Assembly: GCA_029215795.1 (NCBI GenBank)
Contig: JARDYH010000001.1
Span: 10,714,001 to 10,778,000 of the forward strand
DNA length: 64,000 nucleotides
Direction of reading: 5' to 3'
Origin: Anniella stebbinsi
Lineage: Eukaryota > Chordata > Lepidosauria > Squamata > Anniellidae
Shown in pieces: positions 43,360 through 54,184 of the stretch (position 1 is its first letter; every line of letters starts with the position of its first letter). The position numbers and the translations under genes are program-made. The notes beneath the pieces were generated by a model. That model did not search any database, was not told the DNA's origin, and worked only from the letters and a program-made list of their open reading frames with translations.

Positions 43360-43399
<40 letters not shown>

Positions 43400-43599
43400 A
43401 AAGGGCATGAGGCAAAACAGAGCTTATACTTTTCTGTTTAAGTTTTTCATATCTGTTCACCTTCTGGCTATTTTGCACATCTGTTCACCTGGAGAGCTGC
43501 TTCGGTACCTCCCCCACTCCCTTTCTTTCACCACCAAGGTTTCATTTTTCTCCCTCTCTCATAATCCTAGAACCCGGGGTCATCCCAATTTGGATGTCT

Positions 43600-43866
43600 G
43601 GGGGATCCAGGGGGATTAGACAAATTCCTGGAGGAGAAGGTTCTCAATGGCTACTAGTCCTGATGACCAGATGCTACCTTCAGTATCAGAAGTAGTCTAC
43701 CTATATACACCGGTTGCTGGGGAACATGGGCAGGAGGGTGCCATTGCACTCATGTCATGCTTGCGGGTTTCCTGTATGCAGCTGGTTGGCCACTGTGGGA
43801 ACAGAATGCTGGACTAGATAGATCTCTGGCCTGATCCAGCATGGCTCTTCTTATGTTCTTATGTTT
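43600..43866 (+). mobile_element. L3/CR1-like LINE 3' end
   Basis: GACAAATTCCTGGAGGAGAA, AATGGCTACTAGTCCTGATG, GGGAACATGGGCAGGAGGGT, GGCCTGATCCAGCATGGCTC, TTCTTATGTTCTTATG. It is the best-kept 3' end of this family in the window and shows the terminal TATGTTCTTATGTTTTTATG reiteration. Confidence 0.65.
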
Positions 43867-44642
43867 TTATGCTCCTCACAATGTGATCCCAGCTTATCAG
43901 TGACCATACAGTGATATTATGAATGAAAATGATATCAGAATAATTAAACAGCCCCTCCTACCCCCAATCCAGTAGTGAATTTAGTAGTAAACCAGCTGCT
44001 GATGTCGATGGTGATATTTGGGTATTGTTATTTTACAACACTGAAATATTGTCTGACTTCCATCTTCATTTTCCTATCATCATATTTCAACCTTTCAGCA
44101 TCATAGAGCCATCTTGTCATAACTCTGATTACTACATCTGTTCATAGTGTTCATATTCCAGAGCAGCAATGCTGCCAAATCCGCTTGGTTTCAAGGTATC
44201 CCAAGCCAGCTTCCCTATCCATTGGGCAGCGGCCAATGTTGATACATCGGGGAGTATTGCTAAAGACGACTTCAAGGGATTTTGCAAAAGCTTCAGCAGC
44301 CATCTCCTACCTGCAGCAGTGGAAAGGCCAATCAAATGCCTCTCCTGAAATTCTTCTGCCCACCCTGTCTGAGTTAGAAGTGACAATGGTAAACTGTAGA
44401 ACTGTTTCATTTGCGGAGGTGGAATTACATGAGTCAGATCAGTGCCAGCTTCAGGTTTTTGAAGGGCCACTCTCAGTGAGGTCCCCTCCCCAAAGTGAGC
44501 CTTCTTTCTCACCATCTTTGCTGCTAGCTGCTATTGTTCCTCATCCTTCTTTCTCATTATTGCTACCACCTACTTGATCGATAGGCAGAGCAAATTGGTA
44601 GTGACATTTGCTCCTCCTCCTTCTGACCAACGCCATTAACTG
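43867..44642. other. Unrecognised non-coding stretch
   Basis: No repeat or exon recognised. Open frames of 127-130 codons on both strands overlap without recognisable motifs. Confidence 0.35.
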
Positions 44643-44728
44643 GGACCCTTTCTACACCAGATGGGTGTAGAGAGCAGGAGGGGCGGCGAGCCCAGAAATG
44701 CGTGCTTCTGGGATCGTCGCGTTAAGCC

Positions 44729-46126
44729 TTGTTAAAAGAGGCGGTAATCAGACCACTCCTGAAAAAGCCTAACCTGGACCTGGAAGATGTTAACAACTAT
44801 AGGCCGGTGGCGAACATTCCTTTCCTGGGCAAGGTGCTTGAGCGGGTGGTTGCAGGACAACTCCAGACACTCTTGAATGAAACGGATTATCTAGATCCAT
44901 TTCAATCGGGTTTCAGGACTGGTTTTGGAGCAGAAACTGCCTTGGTCGCCCTGTGGGATGACCTTTGCTGGGAGAGGGACAGGGGGAGTGCGACCCTGTT
45001 GGTTCTCTTGGACCTCTCAGCGGCTTTCGATACCATCGACCATGGTATCCTTCTGGATAGGATGTCTGGGCTGGGAGTTGGAGGCACGGCGCTGCAGTGG
45101 TTCCGCTCCTACTTAGATGACCATTTTCAGAAGGTGGTGCTGGGGGATTATTGCTCTGTGCCGTGGCATCTAAGCCATGGGGTTCCACAGGGCTCTATTT
45201 TATCCCCTATGCTGTTTAACATATACATGAAGCCGCTGGGAGAGGTTATCCAGAGATGTGGGCTGAGATGTCACCAATATGCGGATGACACCCAACTCTA
45301 CCTCTCCTTTTCAACAAACCCAGGTGAGGCAGTGGCTGTTCTGAATCAGTGCCTGAGCACGGTAATGGACTGGATGAGGGCTAACAAACTGAGACTCAAT
45401 CCAGAGAAGACGGAGGTACTGTTAGCGGGTGGTTCGTCTGTCCGGCGAGGTGATGTTCACCCTGTTTTGGAGGGGGTTGCACTCCCCCTAAAGGATCGGG
45501 TCCGTAGTTTGGGGGTGCTCTTGGATCCAGAACTGTCACTTGAGGCACAGGTGAACTCAGTGGCAAAGAGCACCTTTTACCAGCTTAGGCTGATATACCA
45601 ACTACGCCTTTATCTGGACAGAGATAGCCTAGCTACAGTTATCCATGCTCTCATAACCTCTTGTTTGGATTACTGCAATGCGTTATACGTGGGGCTGCCT
45701 TTGAAAACGGTCTGGAAACTTCAGCTGGTACAAAACAGGGCAGCCAGATTGTTAACGGGGACTGGCCAACGAGACCATATTACGCCAGTCCTTTTCCAAC
45801 TTCACTGCCTGCCGATCCAGGTCCGGGCCCAATTCAAAGTGCTGGTACTAACATTTAAAGCCCTAAACGGCTTGGGGCCAGGATATCTAAAGGAACACCT
45901 CCTCCCATATGTACCTGCCCGGACCTTAAGATCATCTACAGGGGTCCTTCTCCGTGAGCCCCTGCCAAAGGAAGTGAGGCAGGTGGCCACTAGGAGGAGG
46001 GCTTTCTCTGCTGTGGCACCTCAGCTGTGGAATGAGCTACCCAGAGAGGTTCGCCTGGCGCCTACTTTGTACTCTTTTCGTCGACAGGTGAAGACCTTTT
46101 TATTTTCCCAGTATTTTAACAGTTAA
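44729..46126 (+). CDS. L2 ORF2 fragment: reverse transcriptase and C-terminal domain, uninterrupted
   Basis: 465 codons without a stop. The first codon is TTG just after an upstream in-frame TAA, so there is no true start: the frame is the remnant of a much longer ORF2 cut at the 5' truncation. The reverse-transcriptase fingers NNYRPVANIPFLGKVLERVV lie near residues 22-41, motif A LLDLSAAFDTIDH at 93-105, motif B GVPQGSILSP at 151-160 and catalytic YADD at 184-187. The C-terminal domain holds SCLDYCNALYVGLPLKTVWK and RAFSAVAPQLWNELP (about 424-438), ending FLFSQYFNS. All catalytic aspartates are present. The endonuclease is missing, so the copy cannot retrotranspose alone. There is no promoter or start codon, and translation is unlikely. 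Confidence 0.9.
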   Translation: MLKEAVIRPLLKKPNLDLEDVNNYRPVANIPFLGKVLERVVAGQLQTLLNETDYLDPFQSGFRTGFGAETALVALWDDLCWERDRGSATLLVLLDLSAAFDTIDHGILLDRMSGLGVGGTALQWFRSYLDDHFQKVVLGDYCSVPWHLSHGVPQGSILSPMLFNIYMKPLGEVIQRCGLRCHQYADDTQLYLSFSTNPGEAVAVLNQCLSTVMDWMRANKLRLNPEKTEVLLAGGSSVRRGDVHPVLEGVALPLKDRVRSLGVLLDPELSLEAQVNSVAKSTFYQLRLIYQLRLYLDRDSLATVIHALITSCLDYCNALYVGLPLKTVWKLQLVQNRAARLLTGTGQRDHITPVLFQLHCLPIQVRAQFKVLVLTFKALNGLGPGYLKEHLLPYVPARTLRSSTGVLLREPLPKEVRQVATRRRAFSAVAPQLWNELPREVRLAPTLYSFRRQVKTFLFSQYFNS

Positions 46127-46362
46127 ATTAACTCAATTTTAACCCTTGCTGTTTTAAATTTGTATTTTAATCTGTATTAATTCCTGCTGCTTGGTTTTAT
46201 TCTGGTTGTGTTTTTATATTGTATGTTATTCTGTGTTTTTAGATTGTGCCTTGTTTTATATATTTTAAAATGATTTCATGGTTTTAATTTTTGTGAACTG
46301 CCCAGAGAGCTTCGGCTATGGGGCGGTATAAAAATGCAATAAATAAATAAATAAATAAATAA
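44729..46362 (+). mobile_element. L2 LINE, 1.6 kb, 5'-truncated, young-looking
   Basis: It starts abruptly at a reverse-transcriptase N-terminal position and ends GCCCAGAGAGCTTCGGCTAT, GGGGCGGTATAAAAATGC, (AAAT)n. The word TAAGCC occurs on both sides (44723-44728 and about 46366-46371), which could be a 6-bp target duplication, although L2 elements often leave none. Its open frame contrasts with the decayed copy at 40545. Confidence 0.9.
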
Positions 46363-46820
46363 TAAGCCACACCAGGAAGTGCGATGACCCGGCTTCCTCC
46401 CGGGTCATTGCACATCGCGCCCGCTATTTTGTTTTGTTCTTTTACCCAGGAAGAGCACAGGAGCGCTCCTCCACAAAACATAAAACTTTTTTTAAAAAAC
46501 TTTGCGCATGTGGGCCCCTACCCCCTCCTTGCCCTCCCGGGGGTGGCAAAACTAGTGCCCCCTTCCCCTGATGGGCACGGAGCAGTGCGGTGTGTCTCTG
46601 TGCCCATCTGTGCTGCCGCGCTTACTCGCAGCACCCAGGACAGGCGGCCACATCTTCCATGGTCCTGGAAAGTTCCCGGGACTGTGGAAGATTTGGGATT
46701 TTCCAGGGTTCCCTTATCCCTGGAAAATCCCGTGGCTGCCCCCCTCCCCACCCCTGGAGTCCCTATGCATTGTTTGGACACACAGAGACCAGCTGGGGGC
46801 TATCCCAGGTGAATAGGGCC

Positions 46821-47841
46821 AGTATCTGAGTGAGAGGTTAGGTGGACAAACAGGTTGCAGTGTTGTGGAGGAGGAGCAAATCCAGGGGAGATCAAGGGCT
46901 GTAGGGCCTTGGCAGGTGCCCAAACATACTTACTCTTGGGGGGGGAACCCTTCCTTGTCCCACCCTGTTGTGCACTTATTTGGGAGGGAAGGCATTCTAG
47001 ATCTTACCAGAAGAGTTCTGGCATTTAACTGCTCTTTTGATTTTGGAAAATACCCTTAAAATACCTTTTCCCCACCCTCTGGTCTCTAAACATGCATGAC
47101 AATTAACGATGCAAAGCATTCAGAAAATTAAGATCCACTCTTCGCAACTATAGGGTTATAAGAATGGCTTTGTTAAATGATTAGTTTAAAGTTGTTGTTG
47201 TTGTTTTTTTTAAGAAATATATATATGCACTTTAATGCCCTGTAAGAGCAATTAGAATCAGTATTAACATTAGCCCTGGCAGAAAGAATTTCAGAATTAT
47301 TTCTCATCCACATTAATGAGGCTTATTATAGAAAACGCTGAGGTATTTTATATCTCACATGGAAGAACATAATTAGACGCAAATTGATGGGCTTGTGCCT
47401 GATGCAGAATTAGGAGTTTATAGCAGATGATTCAGAATTCAGCGAATAATGTCCTGAGAAGAGCACCTCCAAAAGGTGTAACTAATCCTGTGAAATAATC
47501 TGTAACCAATCTGCTCGACGCTTCCCATTTTCTGATACACAAACCGTTATGGAATCAGCCAGGTGTACTCCTTTTTACGGCTTTATACTCAACACTGTTG
47601 AACATCTAATGACCTTGAGATAGAAAAAAAAGTTATTGCCATTAGAGGTTGGAGTGCTAATGGCTTGGTGGGTGGGTAGATGGGTGGGTGGAATGTATCA
47701 GTGGGAGGCTCAGAATACAATCTGCCATGCTGTTATGAGCCAGCCTACCTAGGTTATTGTGTTTGTGTGGTGCCAGAAGTGAGCAGAAGGCAGATCTAGA
47801 TCTACTAGAAGACCTGCTGGTGATTTGTAGTATATTATTTT
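46821..47841. other. Unique sequence with a candidate conserved non-coding element (47100-47640)
   Basis: 47100-47640 is AT-rich without repeats apart from a (TTG)n run near 47192, and shows ACAATTAACGATGC, CACATTAATGAGGC, AGAACATAATTAGACGC and CATTAATGAGG cores. It looks like enhancer-type conserved DNA, not tested. Confidence 0.3.
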
Positions 47842-48062
47842 GTCAGTGTGGTGTAGTAATTAGAGTGTTGGACTAGGAGTGGGGAGACCTGGGTTCATGT
47901 CCCCATTTAGCTATGGACTTCACTGGGTGACTATGGGCAATCACCAACTCTCAGACAAACCTACCTCACGGGGTTGCTGTGAAGATAAAAATGGAGAGGA
48001 GGGTCATGTAAGCCACCTTGGGTTCCTTGCAAGAGGGAAAAAGGAGGGATATAAAAGTAACA
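47842..48062 (+). mobile_element. tRNA-headed SINE (type A), full length
   Basis: Head GTCAGTGTGGTGTAGTAATT, AGAGTGTTGGACTAGGAGTG, box B region GGGTTCATGTCCCC, body CCTACCTCACGGGGTTGCTG, AATGGAGAGGAGGGTCATGT, AAGCCACCTTGGGTTCCTTG, then GGAGGGATATAAAAGTAAC. This is the reference copy for type A in the window. The LINE-like 3' end (AGCCACCTTGGG...GATATAAA) suggests which partner LINE mobilised it. Confidence 0.85.
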
Positions 48063-48376
48063 CCAACAATACTGCTATGATGAGGAAAGCTTAGGGGTAA
48101 CCAGGAGCATGTATCATGTGGAAGGACCATGATCTTCATTCAATTCTGGGACTCAAACAAATTCTTGGGCTCAGAATTTTTAAGTGTATATATTTTGCAC
48201 TAGCTGATGGATCTCATGGGATCCACTTGGTATTTTCTTAGAAGCCTGAAGTGGCTCTATGCAACAGAAGACCCAGATAAGACAGGGAGCGGGGGGAAAG
48301 AAGAAGCGTTGGGCATGTTCACAAGAGTGTTTGATCTGACAATTGGGTGATATTACATATCTGTGGTACCCATATT

Positions 48377-48509
48377 GGGTTAGATCCAGATTTAGTCATA
48401 CTTAGAATAGACCTATTGGCATTAAAGGGCCTTAAGTTATTCAAGACCAACTTAAGCTCCATTGATTTTAATAGGTCTACGCTAATATGACTAAATCTGG
48501 ATCCAACCC
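48377..48509. mobile_element. Palindromic MITE (GGGTTAGATCCAGATTTAGT family)
   Basis: 133 bp: GGGTTAGATCCAGATTTAGT on the left, ACTAAATCTGGATCCAACCC on the right, near-perfect inverses. CTTAGAATAGACCTATTGGC pairs with TTTTAATAGGTCTACGCTAA; CTTAAGTTATTC and GACCAACTTAAG form the centre. Related to 25138-25241. Confidence 0.8.
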
Positions 48510-49099
48510 ATTGTCTGGGATTGAAGAGCCATGAAGAGACACAATTAACTAGAGTCCTTTTCAGATCTTTCGAATGAAATCTTTCCTGTTCCAAGCAGAG
48601 ACTAAAGGGAGAACTTGGAAGGTGAACTAAGAATTCATTCAAGGGAAGTAAACAGAAAACTCCAAGTAAAGCTGAGCAGGAATTAGGCTGGATTCATGCA
48701 TCCATCAGAGAAGATAGATGCTGCCAATTGAAGGCTGCAGGCAGGTCAAAGTTTTCAGCTCCTCCCACCACCTGAAGCTATTTGTTTGATTTTGAGGAGA
48801 CTTTGGCTTTGCTGAAGGTTTGGGAATAGAGTCTTCGGAGTCCATGGAGAATGGCAGAACTATCTTCTGAGACCATACAGGTGGAAGCTGCATGAGCTGC
48901 TGGGCTTCCCAGATATCAGTGTCCATATACCCAACATCCATAAATTCAGCTGAGGTGAATTTATTAGGGGTGTGGAAAAAAGGATGCCCTGGTGTTAGGG
49001 AAAGGGAAACAAGACTCATTTCCACTCTCCCCTTCACATGGTCAGTGAATGTGTGGAGGAGACGAGTCAATGGATTAGATGCCCTCTATGAAATTGATG
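48510..49099. other. Unrecognised non-coding stretch
   Basis: No repeat or exon recognised. The minus-strand frame of 121 codons at 48705-49070 has no motif I recognise. Confidence 0.35.
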
Positions 49100-49290
49100 G
49101 TAGTGGATACAAAAGAGAGAAAATGAAGTACTTCTTCACACAAACCATCATTAATTTATGAAATTCATTGCCACAAGATAGGATGGAGGCCACCAGTATA
49201 GATGGCTTGAAAAAGGGTGAGGGATGACACCAATTAATGGAAGTTGATAGATCTATCAAAGGCTATGAACCATGAGGACGAAATGGAAAG
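49100..49290 (+). pseudogene. L3/CR1-like LINE ORF2 C-terminus, decayed
   Basis: KREKMKYFFTQTIINL is followed by a stop and then NSLPQDRMEATSIDGLKKG-like sequence. The pattern Y-F-x-Q-x-x-x-x-x-W-N-x-L-P...F-K is the LINE C-terminal signature also seen at 30180-30320; tryptophan is lost to a stop here. Confidence 0.5.
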
Positions 49291-50780
49291 CCCTTAGTGA
49301 GAGATGCTATGTTTCAGTTGAGGGTTGGAAGCATTGTGATGATCACTATTAAAAACCAGGTGATAGACTGGGCAGACATTTTGTCAAATAGAACAAGGTA
49401 TCCTGTTTCATTCTTACTGATTGAAAATGACCACACCTCAGGCTGTAGATTTCTGGAAATATATTATTTGTTCTGAATCTTGGGTACTTAAGACTTATCA
49501 TTGATCCAGAAACAAACCTGGACACATTTGATTCAAATGGGATCTTTCACTTTTTGTTTCCATAAAATAGGCTGCATTAATAAGAGGAAGATAGGAAAAA
49601 AATGGACAGATAGCGAGTCAGACAGCCGATGTTTAGGAGGCAGACTAAAAGCCTACCCAGAATTGTTTGGATTTTAATTCTCTGCACTGGATTCAGGTCA
49701 TGAGTCCTGTGTATCAAATCTGATTGACAAATTGTCAGCTCTAATGCAGCTCTGATATTTAATCTTCCCTGAAGCTTAATTCTAAAATTACCTTTCAAAT
49801 GTTTTGGATTCTACTCTGTGCCAGATGTAGAAGGGAAAAAAGGAAGCCAAGTGGTTTTGAGGGAAGTGTGACTGTTTCAAAGTGGGAGAAAGAAGGAAGT
49901 GGAATGGTTAAGCTAGACAGTTATTTCTGCCTGAAAGGAACTAAGATGCCATCCTACCCTGCTTCAAGCACCAATTCTAGGTGATGTTGTGGCTTTTTAA
50001 TCATTAGGAACAAAGTGTCTCATTTTTAGTCTTGCTAATCACCTAGAATAGAAATGCCACATTTGATTTTGCTGAGTTCTAGCCAGGAGGGGGAAAAAGG
50101 TTAAGAAATATGGTAGCTAAGCAACATATATCTTAACTTCCTTATTGTTTGAGGAACAACCACGAATAGGTTGATAAATTCACTCCATTGAGTTGTTGTT
50201 GTTTACAGATTTACCAGATCCATACCTCCTGAAACCGAACATGGACCCGGATACAATTTTTTTGGTGAGAAATCTGAGTTTGCAATGCCTCCTGTGAAAC
50301 CAACCAACCGGCAAAAACCATTTGAAAATATGTACATAATTGGGGGGGGGGGGGAGGGAACAGCAACAATATCTGGAACCAGGTCAGAATGAGCTTAGCA
50401 GTGGAAAAAACGAGCACCCTGGTGAGATCGCGTTTGACAGATCTGCTAATCCAAGATTCTGCTGATTGAATCTGTAGTGTAGAGCAGGCCTGCAGAACTC
50501 ATGTTGCACTGGACTTTGAATGGACCCCTCCCCACCCACAGCAGATAGGTACTGTGTCCTGACAGGTTTTTGTCAGCCTGTAGGCTCAGCAGCAGTATGC
50601 CACATGGATGAGTGCTTGTGTGAGGACGAGCATCAAGGACAGGCTTGTTTGGGCACCTGTCAAGGGCCTGCACCCCACAAGGGGCCCACTGACAAGAGAC
50701 CTCTGGACTTGCTCCTCCTCTTCAATACTGCAGCCTGCTCATTCACCTTCCTTTTACTCTGGCTGAGAAACAGTGGTGGT
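49291..50780. other. Unrecognised non-coding stretch
   Basis: A poly-G run at 50342-50356. No repeat or exon recognised; longest frames are about 100 codons. Confidence 0.35.
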
Positions 50781-50781
50781 G

Positions 50782-50795
50782 AGAAGGAGGAGGAG
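50782..50795. repeat. Target-site duplication of a CR1 insertion
   Basis: AGAAGGAGGAGGAG, repeated exactly at 51151-51164, immediately flanking the CR1 copy on both sides. Confidence 0.75.
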
Positions 50796-51150
50796 AATCA
50801 TAGAATAGAAGGGGCCTATCATTGAGTCCAACCTCCTGCTCAATGCAAGAATCCACCTTAAAGCATCCCTGACTAATGGCTGTCCAGCTGCATCTTGAAG
50901 GCCTCTAGTGTGGGAGAGCTCACTACCTCTCTGGGTAATTTGTTCCATTGTCATACTGCTCTAACAAGAAGCTTTTCCTGATGTCCAGCTGGAATCTGGC
51001 TTCCTGTAATTTGAGCCCATTATTCCGCATCATGTACTCTGGGATGATCGAGAAGAGGTCCTGGCCCTCCTCTGTGTGTCTACAAGTCTTCTCTTCTCCA
51101 GGATAAAGATGCTCAGTTCTTTCAGTCTGTCCTCATAGGGATTTGGTTCC
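50796..51150 (-). mobile_element. CR1 LINE, 5'-truncated, with 14-bp target duplication
   Basis: On the minus strand: CCTATGAGGACAGACTGAAA, GAACTGAGCATCTTTATCC, GACATCAGGAAAAGCTTCTT, GGTGGATTCTTGCATTGAGC, ending TTCTATGATT. It shows a deletion of about 45 bp between TGTGTGTCTACAAGT and CTTCTCTTCTCC relative to the copy at 7319. About 355 bp. Confidence 0.9.
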
Positions 51151-51394
51151 AGAAGGAGGAGGAGCAGTCAATCTCATGGCCTGCTTATTGTTTCGCTCCC
51201 TGCCTTTCAAGCAAGAAAACCATAGCCATGGATAGAAAAAGGGTGAGGAGCAAAGGCAGCTGGGGAGAATGGCAGTGAGAAGGTACTCTTACAGAGGGAG
51301 GGACCCATTGAGCACCCTCAAGCACCCTCAAAACTGGAGTGGCCCTGGCTTTGTGCCCCACTTTCAGGGCTTCCCAGTGGCATGTGGTTGGGCA

Positions 51395-51475
51395 CTGTGG
51401 AAAAGAGGATGCTGGACTTGCTAGACCTTTGGCCTATGCCACTAGGCCTTTCCTTGCATTCTTATGAGCCATAGC
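51395..51475 (+). mobile_element. L3/CR1-like LINE 3' tail, decayed
   Basis: GGGCACTGTGGAAAAGAGGA, TGCTGGACTTGCTAGACCTT, TGGCC...TTCTTATGAGCC match the last 80 bp of the copy at 43600. Confidence 0.55.
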
Positions 51476-51658
51476 CCTGTTTTTTTAAAACCCCAGGCAA
51501 GCAGCAAGTCAATGGGTTCATCGAGCCCCTGGTAGGACACCTTGCAGGGGTGCTGGCCTGCACTTGGCTTGGTGGTTCACATGTTGTGATGTCCCAGTGT
51601 AAACACAGAACCAGTTCACACAACAATTTTGAGATTGAGAGCCTATCAACACCGTACC

Positions 51659-52510
51659 TTGGAACGTTTTAAATTGTATTTTAAAATGTTCCAAATAGGT
51701 GCGTTCTAAAACGTCTTAGGCCACATGAAGGAGTACTCACGTTACAGGAGAAAAATTCTTCAGTCTTCAAAGCAGTGAGTGCGGTCTCACACTCTTTTGG
51801 CCGTCTCTTTCTGTTTCGTTTTTACAATGAGTTTAGGGCAAAGCATTGTGGGCGCTGTAGTTCAGTCGCCCCATTCCTCCTTAATTCCCCTTTCATTCCC
51901 TAGCTTTCAATGAGTATTGGGTATAGTGCTAAGCATTGTGGGTACTGTAGTTCACTCGCCCACTTCCTCCTTAGCCCCTCTTTCTTCCCCACCAATCAAC
52001 TGCTAAGCATTTGGGCGCCGGTAAACTAAGCATTGCCCCCACGAATCACAAATGGTAAGGAAGGACACATTATTTTACTTAAAACGATTTATTAAAAGTA
52101 AAAACCGTGTTATATAGCTGAAGTGAGTTTTAAAAAACCTCGGGTATACATCATTCAAGGGAGTGCATCATGTGGCCCAAAGAGTAGGGTGACCAGATAA
52201 AATCCAGATCAGGGCTCATGTAACTTAAACAGTTGTAGAGAAAAGGGAATTTCAGCCAGTGTCATTTGTATGCAATTAGTTCCTGGTGAAATTCCCTCTT
52301 CATCACAATAGTTAAAGTTGCAGGGGCCCTGCCTTCTTTTGTATATGGTCACTGTAGTATAGTGCCTGCACCTTTAACTGTTGTGATGAAGAGGGAATTT
52401 CACTAGGAAGTAATTGCATACAAATGACACTGGCTGAAATTCCCTTTTCTCTACAACTGGCCTGGTCACCCTACCAAAGAGTTTTCGTAACCCTTATGGA
52501 ACGTTACAAA
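51659..52510. mobile_element. Unclassified DNA transposon with GGCCACATGA ends (candidate)
   Basis: TTAGGCCACATGAAGGAGTA at 51717-51736 pairs with GGAGTGCATCATGTGGCC at 52160-52177; weaker pairing (TTGGAACGTTTTAAA with TTATGGAACGTTACAA) may extend it further out. Inside are two direct copies, about 90 bp apart, of AAGCATTGTGGGYRCTGTAG followed by TTCA(G/C)TCGCCC and CCTCCTTA. The dimeric MITE copy 6 is inserted in its right end at 52185. Confidence 0.45.
52185..52473. mobile_element. Dimeric palindromic hAT MITE, copy 6 (type A)
   Basis: 289 bp with the ends TAGGGTGACCAGATAAAATC and CCTGGTCACCCTA, flanked by the perfect 8-bp duplication CCAAAGAG (52177-52184 and 52474-52481). About 30 bp of the right arm (the TTAAAGCTACATGAGCCC part) is missing, which breaks the pairing of the outermost stem. 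Confidence 0.9.
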
Positions 52511-53472
52511 GCTAGAGTGTAGATTGGTTCAGGGAGTCATTTTTTCTACATGGCCAGACAATCCTTATAGAGTTATCCATAACGATTTCGAAATACATGG
52601 ACCCTGACTCATCTGCCTTTGGAAAGCTGTTGAGATTGGCTTTATCTTGACATACAAGCCCAAGAATGTTAATTCAGATGTGTGTTTGACATATTTTTGG
52701 TTGTTCTCTTTGGGTTCTTTTCCTCCTCCCCCCTTCTTTTTCTTTTGCAACATACAAGGACTGTAATTTTACACAGTAAGATAAACTGGGAGTGACAGCT
52801 GAGAATGGGAGGAAAACCTCAAATTAACCAGATAGGGTGTCTGGCGACATGTGGAGTTCCTGAGATAGCTGAAGTGACAAGATCTGTCTATCAGCTCAGT
52901 GTGGAAACTTCATATGGAGATGTTTGCTGGGACTTGCTTAAAATGGATACAGTCTCCATCCTTTCCCAGCATGCAACTGTCTATCTTTTTACACTTGCAA
53001 AAATTGAAATGACTGTTCTTATAATACACCTGTGGGTGGCTACTGCTTTATATATACTCAAATAAAGTTAAACCTTTCAAAAAGTAATTAAACATAGCCT
53101 CGCTCTGAGCCGGAGCTCCATTTGTGTCACAAGTCTGGAAGTCCTGAACATATGGTGCTCCCTCATTCATTTGGAGGAAATGGGGAGGGATGCTCCACCC
53201 ACATGCATCCCTGTACACATTCTCAACTAGACTTTTCACACCTGTCTTCCTCTTCTTCATTATGCTCCTTCCACCCACTGACCCACACACTCATCACCAT
53301 AAGGCTGTCCAAATTACGAGGAGACTTTACTTAGGTTCACCAGTTGAAGACCAACATTCTAAAACAGAGGTGAGGAACCTCCCCCCCCCTTCATCTGCTG
53401 TGAGATCCATTCTTTTTCAGGTAATCTGGAGGGAGCCACATGGTGATGGTGGGTGGAGCACTATTGCTTTAT

Positions 53473-53474
<2 letters not shown>
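52482..53474. other. Unrecognised non-coding stretch
   Basis: No repeat or exon recognised. Confidence 0.35.

Positions 53475-53507
<33 letters not shown>
53475..53507. repeat. (TA)n microsatellite
   Basis: About 16 TA units, clean. It yields a Tyr/Ile alternation in one frame, not a gene. Confidence 0.95.
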
Positions 53508-53510
<3 letters not shown>

Positions 53511-54184
53511 AAGGAAATGTTCCCAAACTCTCAAATTGAAGAATCACCAGGAACAGGCAGAGTTCAGTCCAACAGGTTTATTCAAAACAATGTACGAAGG
53601 AGAGAGAAGTGGCACATGGGTAGTACCAAAGCTCTCTGAATCACAAAGACAAAACTGTTTCATTTATCTCTGTTACAGGCTTTGATGTCACATACCACTC
53701 ACCCCCTCCCTCCTGTGATGGATACATGCCAATAAATGTTTCAACTAACAATATCTTACACCATAATAAAACAATATCCAGGGCATTTGACACCTCAATG
53801 AAATTTATTGTTTCCTGATAACCTTCGATCACTGTAACTTGGTGTTATTTGGTTTTCTCTAATGGCCAGTAATTTTCCTTGTGAAGAACTGAAAATATTT
53901 ACTTTTATGGTGCCAACTTGTCTATGCGATAGTCTTGAGGGCCATAGAGTCATGTCCAATTCACAACCTATTCGGAAGAAAAAATTTCGAGGCTTGTTAT
54001 CAGGAGAGGATGTTTTGGGTTATATCGTTCTGTGTTTTTCCTCTGAAATGCTAGAATGTGAGGTTTGAACTATACCCTGGTGCAGTGAAATATGTTTCTA
54101 CTTTACCTTAAAATGTTTCTTTAGAGGCTTGGGGGAAACTAGAATTCCAGGTTTTTATTTTATATCAATGCCCAGATCAAAAAT

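Larger units (their letters stand above)
40545..43398 (+). mobile_element. L2 LINE, largest copy (2.85 kb, 5'-truncated)
   Basis: It starts inside the endonuclease domain, runs through the reverse transcriptase and C-terminal domain, and ends with CGCCCAGAGAGCTTCGGCTA, AGGGCGGTATACAAATGC and an (AAAT)n tail of at least nine units (43356-43398). The 5' UTR and the endonuclease N-terminus are missing. Coding parts are listed separately. At least two frameshifts, one TAG inside the catalytic region and one TGA near the C-terminus make it inactive. Confidence 0.9.
44643..46820 (+). mobile_element. Non-autonomous DNA transposon with GGCCCTTTCTACACC ends, copy B, split by L2
   Basis: Left end GGACCCTTTCTACACCAG; right end, reversed, GGCCCTATTCACCTGGG. 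Parts 44643-44728 and 46363-46820 together align with copy A (25425-26074, reversed): CTTCTGGGATCGTC, TTTTGTTTTGTTCTTTT, CTCGCAGCACC..., TATCCCTGGAAAA. The L2 at 44729-46362 interrupts it, so the DNA transposon is the older insertion. No transposase frame. Confidence 0.65.

Noticed and set aside
53440..53685. Frame with Tyr-Ile alternation
   Set aside because: Encoded by the (TA)n microsatellite.
53910..53990. BovB/RTE-like fragment (GGGCCATAGAGTCATGTCC)
   Set aside because: The resemblance is short and no other BovB-type sequence was found.
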